NCBI GenBank assembly: GCA_902762385.1
Contig: CACWNQ010000002.1
Span: 62,001-126,000 of the forward strand
Direction of reading: 5' to 3'
Length of the DNA: 64,000 nt
Origin: an uncultured Bacteroidales bacterium
GTDB taxonomy: Bacteria > Bacteroidota > Bacteroidia > Bacteroidales > Muribaculaceae
Shown here one piece after another: positions 34,263 to 41,865 of the stretch (the stretch's first letter is position 1; each line of letters starts with the position of its first letter). Below the pieces are notes generated by a model, which searched no databases, was not told where the DNA came from, and saw nothing but the letters and a program-made list of their open reading frames with translations. A program made the position numbers and the translations under genes.

Positions 34263-35144
34263 ATGGGAATTAAACCAAACATAGAAAGTTTCAAGGCTTG
34301 GTGGGCACGAATGAGCGAGCTCAAAAAAGAACCCGTGGCTGTGCCTGAACCAGTGCATGAGCATTATATATGCAATCACTGCGGCTATAGCTTTTATGGT
34401 CGTTACTGCCCTCAATGTGGCATGCCTGCAGGCGATGTGCGTTTCACTTTCAAGCGCTTGATTCATAATTTTCTTGATATATGGGGCTTGGGTAACCGCC
34501 CCATGTTCCGTACCATGCGCGACCTGTTGTGGCGTCCTGGTTACATGATTAGCGACTACCTGGGAGGTCATCATCTGAACTATTTCCCACCGTTCAAGAT
34601 GCTGGCGGTGCTCACCATTTTCATTTTCTTCGTGGCTTGGGCTTTTAATTTAAAAGATCCTCTAGTCGGCAAGAATATAGCCGATGTTTTGAATGGTATT
34701 GAGGGCATTGGCGAGACCATGAAGTATACATTTAATCATGTTGGTCGCCTATTGATTTTTCTCGACACTTACGACTTATATCGCATTCTTATCCAAAATA
34801 TCATAGTAGTACCTGTTGCATGGCTTGTGTTTCGCAAGAAAGGCTATAACATGGTCGAGACGTTCTTTTCACAAATCTATATTAATTGCCAGTTTCACTT
34901 GTTAAGCTTGCTGTGGATGCTGATAACTTGGGATTTGCCGCCAACTGTGTTCCTTCCTTATTACATTCCGGGATCATTGGCAATCCTAGTCTTAATCTTT
35001 GATTATAAGCAATTATATGGATTGTCATACTGGCAGTCAATATGGCGTACGCTATTATTTATATTGTTAATATTTATTGTCTATATACTATTACTAGCCA
35101 TTGCAACAATAATCATTGCAATTTATATAGGAGTTAGAAATTAG
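34263..35144 (+). CDS. DUF3667 zinc-ribbon membrane protein
   Basis: The protein has a zinc ribbon near residue 35 (CNHCGYSFYGRYCPQCG), followed by the DUF3667 hallmark RFTFKRLIHNFLDIWGL and LLWRPGYMISDYLGG, then about five hydrophobic segments to the C-terminus. The function is unknown; it may be a transport or lipid-related membrane protein. I use ATG 34263. A TTG at 34248 would sit in a -7-like box (GAACTTTG) and is rejected. Confidence 0.85.
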   Translation: MGIKPNIESFKAWWARMSELKKEPVAVPEPVHEHYICNHCGYSFYGRYCPQCGMPAGDVRFTFKRLIHNFLDIWGLGNRPMFRTMRDLLWRPGYMISDYLGGHHLNYFPPFKMLAVLTIFIFFVAWAFNLKDPLVGKNIADVLNGIEGIGETMKYTFNHVGRLLIFLDTYDLYRILIQNIIVVPVAWLVFRKKGYNMVETFFSQIYINCQFHLLSLLWMLITWDLPPTVFLPYYIPGSLAILVLIFDYKQLYGLSYWQSIWRTLLFILLIFIVYILLLAIATIIIAIYIGVRN

Positions 35145-35164
35145 GGAAAATCCTGTTTCATCAA

Positions 35165-35213
35165 AAAACAGCAATCGCCGCAAGTCCATCTAGGCTGCGG
35201 CGATTGTTGTTTT
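35165..35213. terminator. bidirectional terminator between the DUF3667 gene and pckA
   Basis: An 18-bp stem with one G-T wobble (core CAATCGCCGCA) around a 13-nt loop, flanked by A and T runs. Confidence 0.92.
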
Positions 35214-35241
35214 GAAAATCTGATGTCACGCAGAAATCAGA

Positions 35242-36855
35242 TTAGAGCTGTGGACCAGCGGCTACGAGAGCCTTACCGGCTTCGTTGCTCTCATACTTGG
35301 CAAAGTTCTTTATGAAACGGCTTGCCAGGTCTTTAGCTTTCTCTTCCCACTCAGCTGGGTTAGCATAGGTGTCGCGTGGGTCAAGGATAGCTGGGTCAAC
35401 TCCCTCGAGCTGTGTGGGCACTGTGAAGTTGAAGAAAGGAATCTCCTTGGTGGGCGCATTGTCGATGCTGTGGTTAAGGATAGCGTCGATGATACCGCGA
35501 GTGTCGCGAATCGAGATGCGCTTGCCAGTTCCGTTCCAGCCGGTGTTAACCAAGTAAGCCTTGGCGCCACTTACCTGCATGCGCTTAACGAGTTCCTCGG
35601 CATACTTGGTTGGGTGCAACTCAAGGAATGCCTGGCCGAAGCATGCGCTGAAGGTTGGAGTGGGCTCGGTGATGCCGCGCTCGGTACCAGCCAACTTAGC
35701 GGTGAAGCCGCTCAGGAAGTAGTACTTGGTCTGCTCAGGAGTAAGGATTGATACTGGAGGCAGCACGCCAAATGCGTCGGCGCTCAAGAAGATAACCTGC
35801 TTAGCAGCGGGTCCGTGGCTGAATGGGCGCACGATGTTCTTGATGTGGTAGATTGGGTAAGAAACGCGAGTGTTCTCGGTCACGCTCTTGTCGGCGAAGT
35901 CGATTTTGCCCTCGGCGTCAACTGTCACGTTCTCGAGCAGAGCGTCGCGATGGATGGCGTTGTAGATGTCGGGCTCGCTCTCCTTGTCGAGGTTGATAAC
36001 CTTGGCATAGCATCCGCCCTCGAAGTTGAAGATACCCTCGTCGTCCCAGCCGTGCTCGTCGTCGCCGATGAGTTTGCGCTTAGGATCGGTCGACAATGTG
36101 GTCTTACCTGTACCACTAAGGCCGAAGAAGATGGCGGTGTTCTCGCCGTTCATGTCGGTGTTAGCGCTGCAGTGCATAGCTGCGATACCCTTCAGTGGCA
36201 GGTAGTAGTTCATCATTGAGAAGAGGCCTTTCTTCATCTCACCACCGTACCAGGTGTTGAGGATTACTTGCTCCTTGCTCGAAACGTTGAACACGACTGC
36301 TGTCTCACTGTTGAGGCCCAGTTCCTTGTAGTTATCTACCTTAGCCTTGCTGGCGGTGTAAACGATGAAGTCGGGTTCCTGGTCAAATTCCTCTTCGTTC
36401 TGTGGACGGATGAACATGTTGGTCACGAAGTGAGCCTGCCATGCAACCTCCATGATGAAGCGAACCTTCATGCGGGTGTCCTTGTGGGTGCCGCAGAAGC
36501 CATCAACAACAAACAGGCGCTTGCCACTGAGCTGCTTTTGAGCCATGCTTTTAACTGCTGCCCAAGTCTCAAGGCTTGCGGGGTGGTTGTCGTTAGGATA
36601 CTCAGGAGTAGTCCACCAAACGGTGTCCTTGCTGTTCTCGTCCATAACGATGAATTTGTCCTTAGGCGAACGGCCGGTGTAGATACCGGTCATCACGTTG
36701 ATGGCGCCAAGCTCAGTCTCCTGGCCTACGTCGAAACCCTCGAGACCGTCTTTAGTCTCCTCGTTGAACAATACCTCATAGGTGGGGTTGTAGAGCACCT
36801 CCTGAACGTCGGTGATGCCATACTTCGCTAAAACTGACTTATCAAATTTTGCCAT
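35242..36855 (-). CDS. pckA: phosphoenolpyruvate carboxykinase (ATP)
   Basis: PckA interconverts oxaloacetate and phosphoenolpyruvate with ATP/ADP; in Bacteroidota it mainly fixes CO2 during succinate formation. The kinase P-loop [16 protein letters not shown], the metal site [30 protein letters not shown] and the final [17 protein letters not shown] are present. The length of 537 is normal. It has its own promoter and shares a terminator with the convergent gene. Confidence 0.97.
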   Translation of the reverse strand: MAKFDKSVLAKYGITDVQEVLYNPTYEVLFNEETKDGLEGFDVGQETELGAINVMTGIYTGRSPKDKFIVMDENSKDTVWWTTPEYPNDNHPASLETWAAVKSMAQKQLSGKRLFVVDGFCGTHKDTRMKVRFIMEVAWQAHFVTNMFIRPQNEEEFDQEPDFIVYTASKAKVDNYKELGLNSETAVVFNVSSKEQVILNTWYGGEMKKGLFSMMNYYLPLKGIAAMHCSANTDMNGENTAIFFGLSGTGKTTLSTDPKRKLIGDDEHGWDDEGIFNFEGGCYAKVINLDKESEPDIYNAIHRDALLENVTVDAEGKIDFADKSVTENTRVSYPIYHIKNIVRPFSHGPAAKQVIFLSADAFGVLPPVSILTPEQTKYYFLSGFTAKLAGTERGITEPTPTFSACFGQAFLELHPTKYAEELVKRMQVSGAKAYLVNTGWNGTGKRISIRDTRGIIDAILNHSIDNAPTKEIPFFNFTVPTQLEGVDPAILDPRDTYANPAEWEEKAKDLASRFIKNFAKYESNEAGKALVAAGPQL

Positions 36856-36930
36856 AGCTGTAAATGATTTATAATGTGTTTTTTAAAAGTTTTTTCCTAT
36901 TGATAAATAACCTCAATTATTATTAGAACG

Positions 36931-36938
36931 CAAAGATA
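36931..36938 (-). promoter_or_regulatory. Bacteroidota -7 box (TATCTTTG) for pckA
   Basis: TATCTTTG on the minus strand, 75 nt before the pckA start; no TTG at the usual distance. Confidence 0.65.
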
Positions 36939-37015
36939 CATAATTATTTTATATGAAATGCATAATTAAAGAAAAATTTCCTTAATTAAGTGCTTTTTAT
37001 ACCAGTTTTGTATAA

Positions 37016-37049
37016 CAATTAACCACAATTGGTGAATTGTGGTTAATTG
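37016..37049. repeat. 15-bp perfect inverted repeat downstream of the GH3 gene
   Basis: CAATTAACCACAATT, a 4-nt loop (GGTG) and the exact complement. No T-tract follows on the minus strand, so it may be a weak terminator of the GH3 transcript or a binding site upstream of pckA. Confidence 0.65.
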
Positions 37050-37083
37050 CTGTATAGTACTTTTATGGTGAGGATGGTTGTTT

Positions 37084-38220
37084 TTAATTGTCGGTATGTA
37101 TCCTTGACTTGAGGCGAAGTATTCGTTCGCTCGACTCGTGAATGCGCTCATAGGGCACCTTGCCGCTCTTGACGAGGCTAACGATGGTGTCGACGAGGAA
37201 GAATGGGCGGTCGGGCTCGTAGCCAGTGTCGATGTTGTTACCCACGAGCAGAATGTCGGCCCCTGCGTTGATGGCCAGTGCGAGTGCTTCGGCGATAGAG
37301 TGCTGGCTCAAGATGCCTTCCATGTACATGTCGTCGGTTACCACCACGCCATCGTAGTGCAGGTTATTGCGCAGCAGTTCGGTGATGATGCTGTGCGAGA
37401 GGGTTGCGGGGTAATCGGGGTCGAGACGTCGGTTGTAGATGTGTGCTGTCATCACCACGTCGACCTTGTTTTGCTTGATGAGTTTGGTGAATGGTTCCAG
37501 CTCGCTTTGATTCCAGGTGGTAGTTACATCGACCATACCCTCGTGTGAGTCGCCTAGAGCGCTGCCATGGCCAGGGAAGTGCTTCACAGCACACAAGATG
37601 CCGTGCTTGTAGTGGGCATCGATAAACCAGCCAGCGTTACGTGTAATGACATCGACGTCGGTCGAGAAGCAGCGCTTGAAGTGACCCAAGTGAGGACTAT
37701 CCTCACGGTGGATGTCGAGCACTGGAGCCAGGTTAAGGTTCACGCCGCATTCTTTCATCTCACGGGCTATGCGCATGGCATAATAGAGAGTGGTGTCACG
37801 GTTGTCTTGAGTGCCTAGATATAGAGCATTTACCGTGGGTTGGAAACCATATTGGGGCTTGAGACGGCACACCATACCACCCTCTTGGTCGGCTGCGATG
37901 ATGAGGGGTTCGTCGGCATAGCTTTGCAGCTGGTGTGTGAGTTTGATTAGTCGCTCCTTGGTGGTGATGTTGCGGGTGCCAATCTTGCGTGGGCCGTCGC
38001 TTGTGAGGTCGACATCGAAGAGCACAATGCTGCCCACGTGCAGGTCGCGCACATAGCGTGTCGCATCGCTGTTGTCGTCGATGCAGTCGCCACGGAATCC
38101 AACCATAAGCATGCGTGCTGCCTCACGGCGCAGCAGCGAGTCGCTGGGCAGTTGTCCTTGCCCAAACACAGGAAAAAATGCCAGCATTGCGAGTACTGGC
38201 ATGATGAGTTTTTTATTCAT
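37084..38220 (-). CDS. glycoside hydrolase family 3 (beta-N-acetylhexosaminidase, NagZ-like)
   Basis: A signal peptide (MNKKLIMPVL, cleavage near FGQ) leads a GH3 catalytic domain with IIAADQEGGMVCRL, KHFPGHGSALGDSHEGM (the loop with the His-Asp general acid pair of NagZ enzymes) and VVVTDDMYMEGI with the catalytic Asp. The length of 378 without a C-terminal domain matches NagZ-type hexosaminidases that act on peptidoglycan or chitin-like sugars. Here the enzyme is exported, unlike cytosolic NagZ of proteobacteria. It is the third gene after two beta-flower repeat proteins. Confidence 0.9.
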   Translation of the reverse strand: MNKKLIMPVLAMLAFFPVFGQGQLPSDSLLRREAARMLMVGFRGDCIDDNSDATRYVRDLHVGSIVLFDVDLTSDGPRKIGTRNITTKERLIKLTHQLQSYADEPLIIAADQEGGMVCRLKPQYGFQPTVNALYLGTQDNRDTTLYYAMRIAREMKECGVNLNLAPVLDIHREDSPHLGHFKRCFSTDVDVITRNAGWFIDAHYKHGILCAVKHFPGHGSALGDSHEGMVDVTTTWNQSELEPFTKLIKQNKVDVVMTAHIYNRRLDPDYPATLSHSIITELLRNNLHYDGVVVTDDMYMEGILSQHSIAEALALAINAGADILLVGNNIDTGYEPDRPFFLVDTIVSLVKSGKVPYERIHESSERILRLKSRIHTDN

Positions 38221-38233
38221 AATGATGATTCAT

Positions 38234-38650
38234 CTAGTTGAAGAAAAAGAAGAAGAAAGCTGCTGCCCACTCACGGCTCATGCCTTCGACATAGCCTATG
38301 CAGCTGTGGTTTGAGTTCTCGACGCGTCCGTCGCTGCGCACGTAGCCAATGCAGCTGTGGTTTGAGTTCTCGATGCGACCGTCGCTGCGTATGTAGCCCT
38401 CACAGCTGTGGTTGCTGTTCTCGACGCGCCCGTCGCTGCGGATGTAACCTATGCAGCTGTGGTTTGAGTTCTCAACACGTCCGTCGCTGCGAATGTAGCC
38501 TATGCAACTGTGGTTGTTGTTCTCGACACGTCCGTCGCTGCGCACGTAGCCAACAGTACTGTAATTGCTGTTGCGCACTGCTTGCGCACTAATCGACATG
38601 GGCATGGCTGCTGCCAGAATCGCCATTATTACAAGTAGAAAATGTCTCAT
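38234..38650 (-). CDS. secreted repeat protein, 5-fold beta-flower-like, with Phe-rich C-terminus
   Basis: After a signal peptide (cleavage near SAQ at residue 23) come five 17-residue repeats of the form NHSCIGYIRSDGRVENS (residues 29-113) and a half repeat, then EWAAAFFFFFFN. Each repeat has GY, SDG and VEN positions, which should make a beta-turn-beta unit; five of them could close into a five-fold ring. This matches proteins named 5-fold beta-flower in Bacteroidota (from memory). The function is unknown. Four of the repeats hold one Cys at the same place. Only 13 nt separate it from the GH3 gene. Confidence 0.85.
   Translation of the reverse strand: MRHFLLVIMAILAAAMPMSISAQAVRNSNYSTVGYVRSDGRVENNNHSCIGYIRSDGRVENSNHSCIGYIRSDGRVENSNHSCEGYIRSDGRIENSNHSCIGYVRSDGRVENSNHSCIGYVEGMSREWAAAFFFFFFN
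38288..38566. repeat. 51-bp tandem coding repeats, five copies plus a partial
   Basis: The repeats of the beta-flower gene are near-identical at DNA level (GTCGCTGCG.. and AGCTGTGGTTTGAGTTCTC blocks on the plus strand), which suggests recent expansion or homogenisation and possible copy-number change. Confidence 0.9.
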
Positions 38651-38686
38651 AGTTATAAGATTTCAGAATTCAGTTGAGATTCTGTG

Positions 38687-39118
38687 TTAATTAAAGAAGT
38701 CGAAGAAGAAGTAGGCTGCTACACGCTGAATGGCGATGCCGTTGGCATAGCCTAGCACTTTGCCGCCTTCGTCGGTAACCTTGCCGGTCTTGATTTCGAT
38801 TTTGCCCAGAGGCTTGCTCTCGCCGTCAAGTACCGAGCCGTCGGCATTGACGTAACCAAGACGCTCGCCGTCCTTGTTGAAAATCTGCATTTTGCCATCG
38901 ATGCGGCCCACAGTTTTGCCCTTGGCATTGGCGATAGTGCCATCGTTGTTGAAGTAGCCCAAAGTGGCATACTCGCTGTTGCGAACGGTGCCGTTAGGGG
39001 CAATCTTGCCTGCATAGTTGTAGCTAGCGTCGCGCAGCGTTTGAGCCACGGCGGTGCTGGTGCCAAATGTGGCTACCATAGCAGCCAGCAGGATAATATT
39101 TCTAACTAAAGTCTTCAT
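38687..39118 (-). CDS. secreted paralogue of the beta-flower protein
   Basis: The 143-residue product has a signal peptide (cleavage near VAQ at residue 26) and diverged repeats: YNYAGKIAPNGTVRNSEYAT, LGYFNNDGTIANAKG, VGRIDGKMQIFNKDGER, LGYVNADGSVLDGES, LGKIEIKTGKVTDEGG. It ends in AAYFFFDFFN, very like the AAAFFFFFFN of its neighbour. It leads the operon, with the second beta-flower gene 36 nt downstream. Confidence 0.85.
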   Translation of the reverse strand: MKTLVRNIILLAAMVATFGTSTAVAQTLRDASYNYAGKIAPNGTVRNSEYATLGYFNNDGTIANAKGKTVGRIDGKMQIFNKDGERLGYVNADGSVLDGESKPLGKIEIKTGKVTDEGGKVLGYANGIAIQRVAAYFFFDFFN

Positions 39119-39159
39119 AATCGTTAAGTTTTAAAAGCATGTTTCACTATTTAGTGATG

Positions 39160-39167
39160 CAAATTTA
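39160..39167 (-). promoter_or_regulatory. Bacteroidota -7 box (TAAATTTG) for the beta-flower/GH3 operon
   Basis: TAAATTTG on the minus strand, 41 nt before the first beta-flower start. Confidence 0.55.
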
Positions 39168-39314
39168 AGCAGAATTTTTCAAAAACAATGTCGTTTGCCC
39201 TAAAAAATGGACTCATGGCGTTGGTTTTGAAGCTTCTGTAACGTTTAGACTATGTGTAATAACCAAGGTTTAAACAGTGATAGCGCGCTGCATGAAGGTG
39301 ATTCAGAAATCACC

Positions 39315-39355
39315 AAAAATGCAACATCGAGAACCATCCCCGATGTTGCATTTTT
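39315..39355 (-). terminator. terminator of the outer-membrane protein gene
   Basis: A 15-bp perfect stem (AAAAATGCAACATCG and complement) with an 11-nt loop, ending in T5 when read on either strand. It lies just after the gene at 39378-40301. Confidence 0.92.
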
Positions 39356-39377
39356 AGTAGTTCAAGCACTGAATGCC

Positions 39378-40301
39378 CTATTTGCGGTGGTGACCGAAGC
39401 CAAAGCCGCGCAGCACGAGTCCTAGCGTCCAGCGGTTTTTGATTTCGGGGCCCCACCCATCTTTCATTACCGGCTGTGGTGCATAGCGGAAATAAACGCC
39501 GAGTCCGCCCCAGCTGAGCATGGCGATGCCGTCGAACGAGATTTTGCGCTGGTTCAAGCCGCGTGTGGTCTCGGTGTAGTCGCTATTGCCTATGCGATAG
39601 GAGTTGTGGTAGTCGGCATAGTAGTTCCAGTTCATTACAGCACTAAGTGCCACATTCCACCCTTTACCCAGCGACTGGTTGAACATCAAGGGGAACTGCA
39701 TAGAGCGTACGAGCAGTGTGGCACGATGCTTGTCGAAAGGCTCAAGTAATTCTCCGTAGCCTAGAACTCCCTCGTTGCTACGTGCCCAGAAGTAGGGGCT
39801 CTTGAGATTGTAACGTTGCCAATTGAAACCCACACCCAGTGAAACGCGTGAGCGTCCTTGATTAAACACGCGTGCTAGAGACACGAGATTCAAGATACCG
39901 ATTTCCGACATCGATTTCTTCAAGATGTCACGGTCGGAGCTGGCAACACTGTGACCGCCCCAGCCAAACATAAGGTCGCTTGTGAACACTTCCCAGTGTG
40001 GCTTCTTGTAGTTGCTGTCGCACTTCGAAAATGGGTGACGGAACTTCACGCTGCCTCCCTCGCTCTCTTGCACATAGAGCTTGCCGTCATAGCGTTCCTT
40101 GACAAGGTATTCATAGCGGTAGTCCTTGTCTTGGTCGTTGCCGTCGACATTGAGTCGGAACAATCCATCTCGCTTGGTTATGGTCACTTGTTCGGGATTC
40201 TTGATGACTTTCACCGAGTCATCCTTGATTGCGTCGCTTGCCGCACACAGGCTTGGCAATGCCATGATTGCCACAAGCAATAAAGTAAGTTTTTTTCTCA
40301 T
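39378..40301 (-). CDS. outer-membrane beta-barrel protein, unknown function
   Basis: From ATG 40301 the product is 307 residues: signal peptide (MRKKLTLLLV, cleavage near CAAS), a charged N-terminal part (DSVKVIKNPEQVTITKRDGL), and from about residue 95 amphipathic strands (SRVSLGVGFNWQRYNLKSPY, NYYADYHNSYRIG, MLSWGGLGVYFRYAPQP) ending in LGLVLRGFGFGHHRK. It looks like a porin-like or assembly barrel. No known family is recognised. Confidence 0.75.
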   Translation of the reverse strand: MRKKLTLLLVAIMALPSLCAASDAIKDDSVKVIKNPEQVTITKRDGLFRLNVDGNDQDKDYRYEYLVKERYDGKLYVQESEGGSVKFRHPFSKCDSNYKKPHWEVFTSDLMFGWGGHSVASSDRDILKKSMSEIGILNLVSLARVFNQGRSRVSLGVGFNWQRYNLKSPYFWARSNEGVLGYGELLEPFDKHRATLLVRSMQFPLMFNQSLGKGWNVALSAVMNWNYYADYHNSYRIGNSDYTETTRGLNQRKISFDGIAMLSWGGLGVYFRYAPQPVMKDGWGPEIKNRWTLGLVLRGFGFGHHRK

Positions 40302-40333
40302 AGTTAGTTGAATATTAATGAAGTTTTTCATGT

Positions 40334-40552
40334 TTATTTTTGTTCACTCTCATCGGGACGGTACTCCAGGATGTCGCCTGGGGTGCAGTCGAGGGCTCGG
40401 CAAATGGCATCGAGGGTAGAGAGTCGCACCGCCCGTGCCTTGCCGTTTTTCAGGATTGAGAGGTTGGCGAGGGTGATGCCCACCTTCTCGCTAAGCTCGC
40501 CCAGCGACATCTTGCGCCGTGCCATCATCACATCAAGATTTACTACAATCAT
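40334..40552 (-). CDS. XRE-family helix-turn-helix regulator (YozG-like)
   Basis: The 72-residue protein is a single HTH: MMARRKMSLGELSEKVGITL, LANLSILKNGKARAVRLSTL, AICRALDCTPGDILEY. This size and the partner gene (a DUF2975 membrane protein 13 nt upstream) match the common YozG/DUF2975 pairs. It likely represses its own operon; candidate operators lie upstream of the pair. Confidence 0.92.
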   Translation of the reverse strand: MIVVNLDVMMARRKMSLGELSEKVGITLANLSILKNGKARAVRLSTLDAICRALDCTPGDILEYRPDESEQK

Positions 40553-40565
40553 AACGCAAAACGAT

Positions 40566-41048
40566 TTAGATGGTTAGTTTCTGTTCCTCGGCAACGTCGT
40601 AAGCAATCTTGTAGAGCGATGCGATGATTAATGCTACCAGTGGATAGAGGAACACGTTGTCGGTAACTACTACGGCCAGCTCGTCGGTTTTGGCGCAAGC
40701 TATGCTCATGTTGTCGCTCAAGAAAGAGTAGATGGGCAACACCAGCACCATCACCCAGAGCAGTATCACATTAGCACGGCTAAAAATAGTGCCGTCTTTC
40801 AAGTACCTTAATATATTAACTATAAAGGCGGTGAAGAGTCCAGCCATAGTGAGCATAGCAAGACGGTGCAGGATGAAGAAGGTCACTTTTACTCCTATGC
40901 GAGGTGAGTCCCAGTTAATCACTCCCTCGCCACTGCCAGTGGTGAGAACAAAATAGGATTGCACACCATAGAATATAAGCCACAATGGGATGAGTGCCAG
41001 CATCACATAACACACGATTTTCAGGAATTTTACTGTTTTTTTGTTCAT
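40566..41048 (-). CDS. DUF2975 membrane protein
   Basis: The 160-residue protein has four hydrophobic segments (about 10-30, 55-80, 95-112, 130-150) and the DUF2975 pattern FIVNILRYLKDGTIFSRAN, then YPLVALIIASLYKIAYD. The function is unknown. It is the first gene of a pair with the HTH regulator, an arrangement in which the regulator and membrane protein may form a sensing unit. Confidence 0.85.
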   Translation of the reverse strand: MNKKTVKFLKIVCYVMLALIPLWLIFYGVQSYFVLTTGSGEGVINWDSPRIGVKVTFFILHRLAMLTMAGLFTAFIVNILRYLKDGTIFSRANVILLWVMVLVLPIYSFLSDNMSIACAKTDELAVVVTDNVFLYPLVALIIASLYKIAYDVAEEQKLTI

Positions 41049-41058
41049 GACGAAAAAA

Positions 41059-41088
41059 GTTTAAACCCGAGCTCGGGAAGGGTTAAAC
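41059..41088. promoter_or_regulatory. nested palindrome, candidate operator
   Basis: CCCGAGCTCGGG (41066-41077) is a perfect palindrome. It lies between near-complementary arms GTTTAAACCC (41059-41068) and GGGTTAAAC (41080-41088). It sits between the -7 box and the start codon of the DUF2975 gene, where a repressor would block. Confidence 0.55.
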
Positions 41089-41103
41089 ATTAGAATTCGC
41101 CAG

Positions 41104-41111
41104 CAAAGATA
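41104..41111 (-). promoter_or_regulatory. Bacteroidota -7 box (TATCTTTG) for DUF2975-XRE
   Basis: TATCTTTG on the minus strand, 55 nt before the start codon and next to two inverted repeats. Confidence 0.65.
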
Positions 41112-41118
41112 TAATGGA

Positions 41119-41137
41119 TTTATCGAAAAACGATAAA
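41119..41137. promoter_or_regulatory. inverted repeat TTTATCG-N5-CGATAAA at the -10/-33 spacer
   Basis: A 7-bp inverted repeat with an A5 centre lies in the spacer region just upstream of the -7 box. Its size fits the binding site of a small dimeric HTH protein such as the XRE product of this operon (inference). Confidence 0.55.
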
Positions 41138-41194
41138 AATATCTCGTTTTTTAATAATTTTTAATTGTTTTGTGGGTTGTATGTGTTTTTAGTA

Positions 41195-41590
41195 TTATTT
41201 GCTTTTTGGAGCTTTTCCTTTTTTAGTGGTTATAACCAGGACGCCGTTGCCACCACGGATGCCGTAGATGGCAGTCTCGGATGCATTCTTGAGAACCTTT
41301 ACCGACTCGATGTCGTTAGGATTGATCATGTTGAGTGGTCCATCATAGGCCATGCCGTCGAGGATAACCAGTGGATAGGTGCTGGCGTTTAGTGAGTTGA
41401 TGCCACGAATGAGAATTGATGGCGACACGGCAGGATCGCCCGACGAATGGTCGAACTGCACTCCAGGCTCTTTGCCCTCGATAGTGCTTTCAAAGTTCAG
41501 GTAGTTTCTTTCCACTCCACCCGACGCCAATCTAGAACCAGAACAACCGGCCAAGAGAGCAACCATGAATAATAGAACCAATTTTTTCAT
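41195..41590 (-). CDS. stand-alone TonB-dependent receptor plug domain lipoprotein
   Basis: From ATG 41590 the product is 131 residues with a lipobox LLAGC (Cys16). The mature part is a SusC-type plug: ILIRGINSLNASTYPLVILD, GMAYDGPLNMINPNDIESVK, VLKNASETAIYGIRGGNGVL, VITTKKGK. A normal SusC continues into a 22-strand barrel; here the protein stops after the plug and is instead lipid-anchored. A full promoter precedes it, so it is not a broken gene. Such plugs occur alone in Bacteroidota; their role is not established. Confidence 0.9.
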   Translation of the reverse strand: MKKLVLLFMVALLAGCSGSRLASGGVERNYLNFESTIEGKEPGVQFDHSSGDPAVSPSILIRGINSLNASTYPLVILDGMAYDGPLNMINPNDIESVKVLKNASETAIYGIRGGNGVLVITTKKGKAPKSK

Positions 41591-41627
41591 AACATCATTA
41601 TTTTTAAGACAGAACATGATTTAACCA

Positions 41628-41658
41628 CAAAATTAGGCAACAATCGTGGTAAAAGCAA
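41628..41658 (-). promoter_or_regulatory. full Bacteroidota promoter for the plug lipoprotein
   Basis: On the minus strand TTG (41658-41656), a 20-nt spacer and TAATTTTG (41635-41628), 37 nt before the start. Confidence 0.8.
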
Positions 41659-41813
41659 GTTTTTCACGCATTTTTGTCGGCAGTGGGGATTTTAACACAA
41701 TTATTTTTTTTCGGTAATTGAATTTTAATAATGCCTGATAAAAAACCGGCAGCGCAAATATATAAAAAACTAAACTTAACACTTAAAACATAATACATAT
41801 AAGTTAAAATCAC

Positions 41814-41821
41814 TATCTTTG
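41814..41821 (+). promoter_or_regulatory. Bacteroidota -7 box (TATCTTTG) for leuS
   Basis: TATCTTTG lies 44 nt before the leuS start; the -33 region is AT-rich without TTG. Confidence 0.65.
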
Positions 41822-41865
41822 CAGTTTGAATTAAATCAAGACTAATAATTATATAAATCAAAGAT

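Noticed and set aside
38288-38566. Possible CRISPR array
   Set aside because: The repeats are contiguous 51-bp coding units without unique spacers, in frame in a secreted protein.
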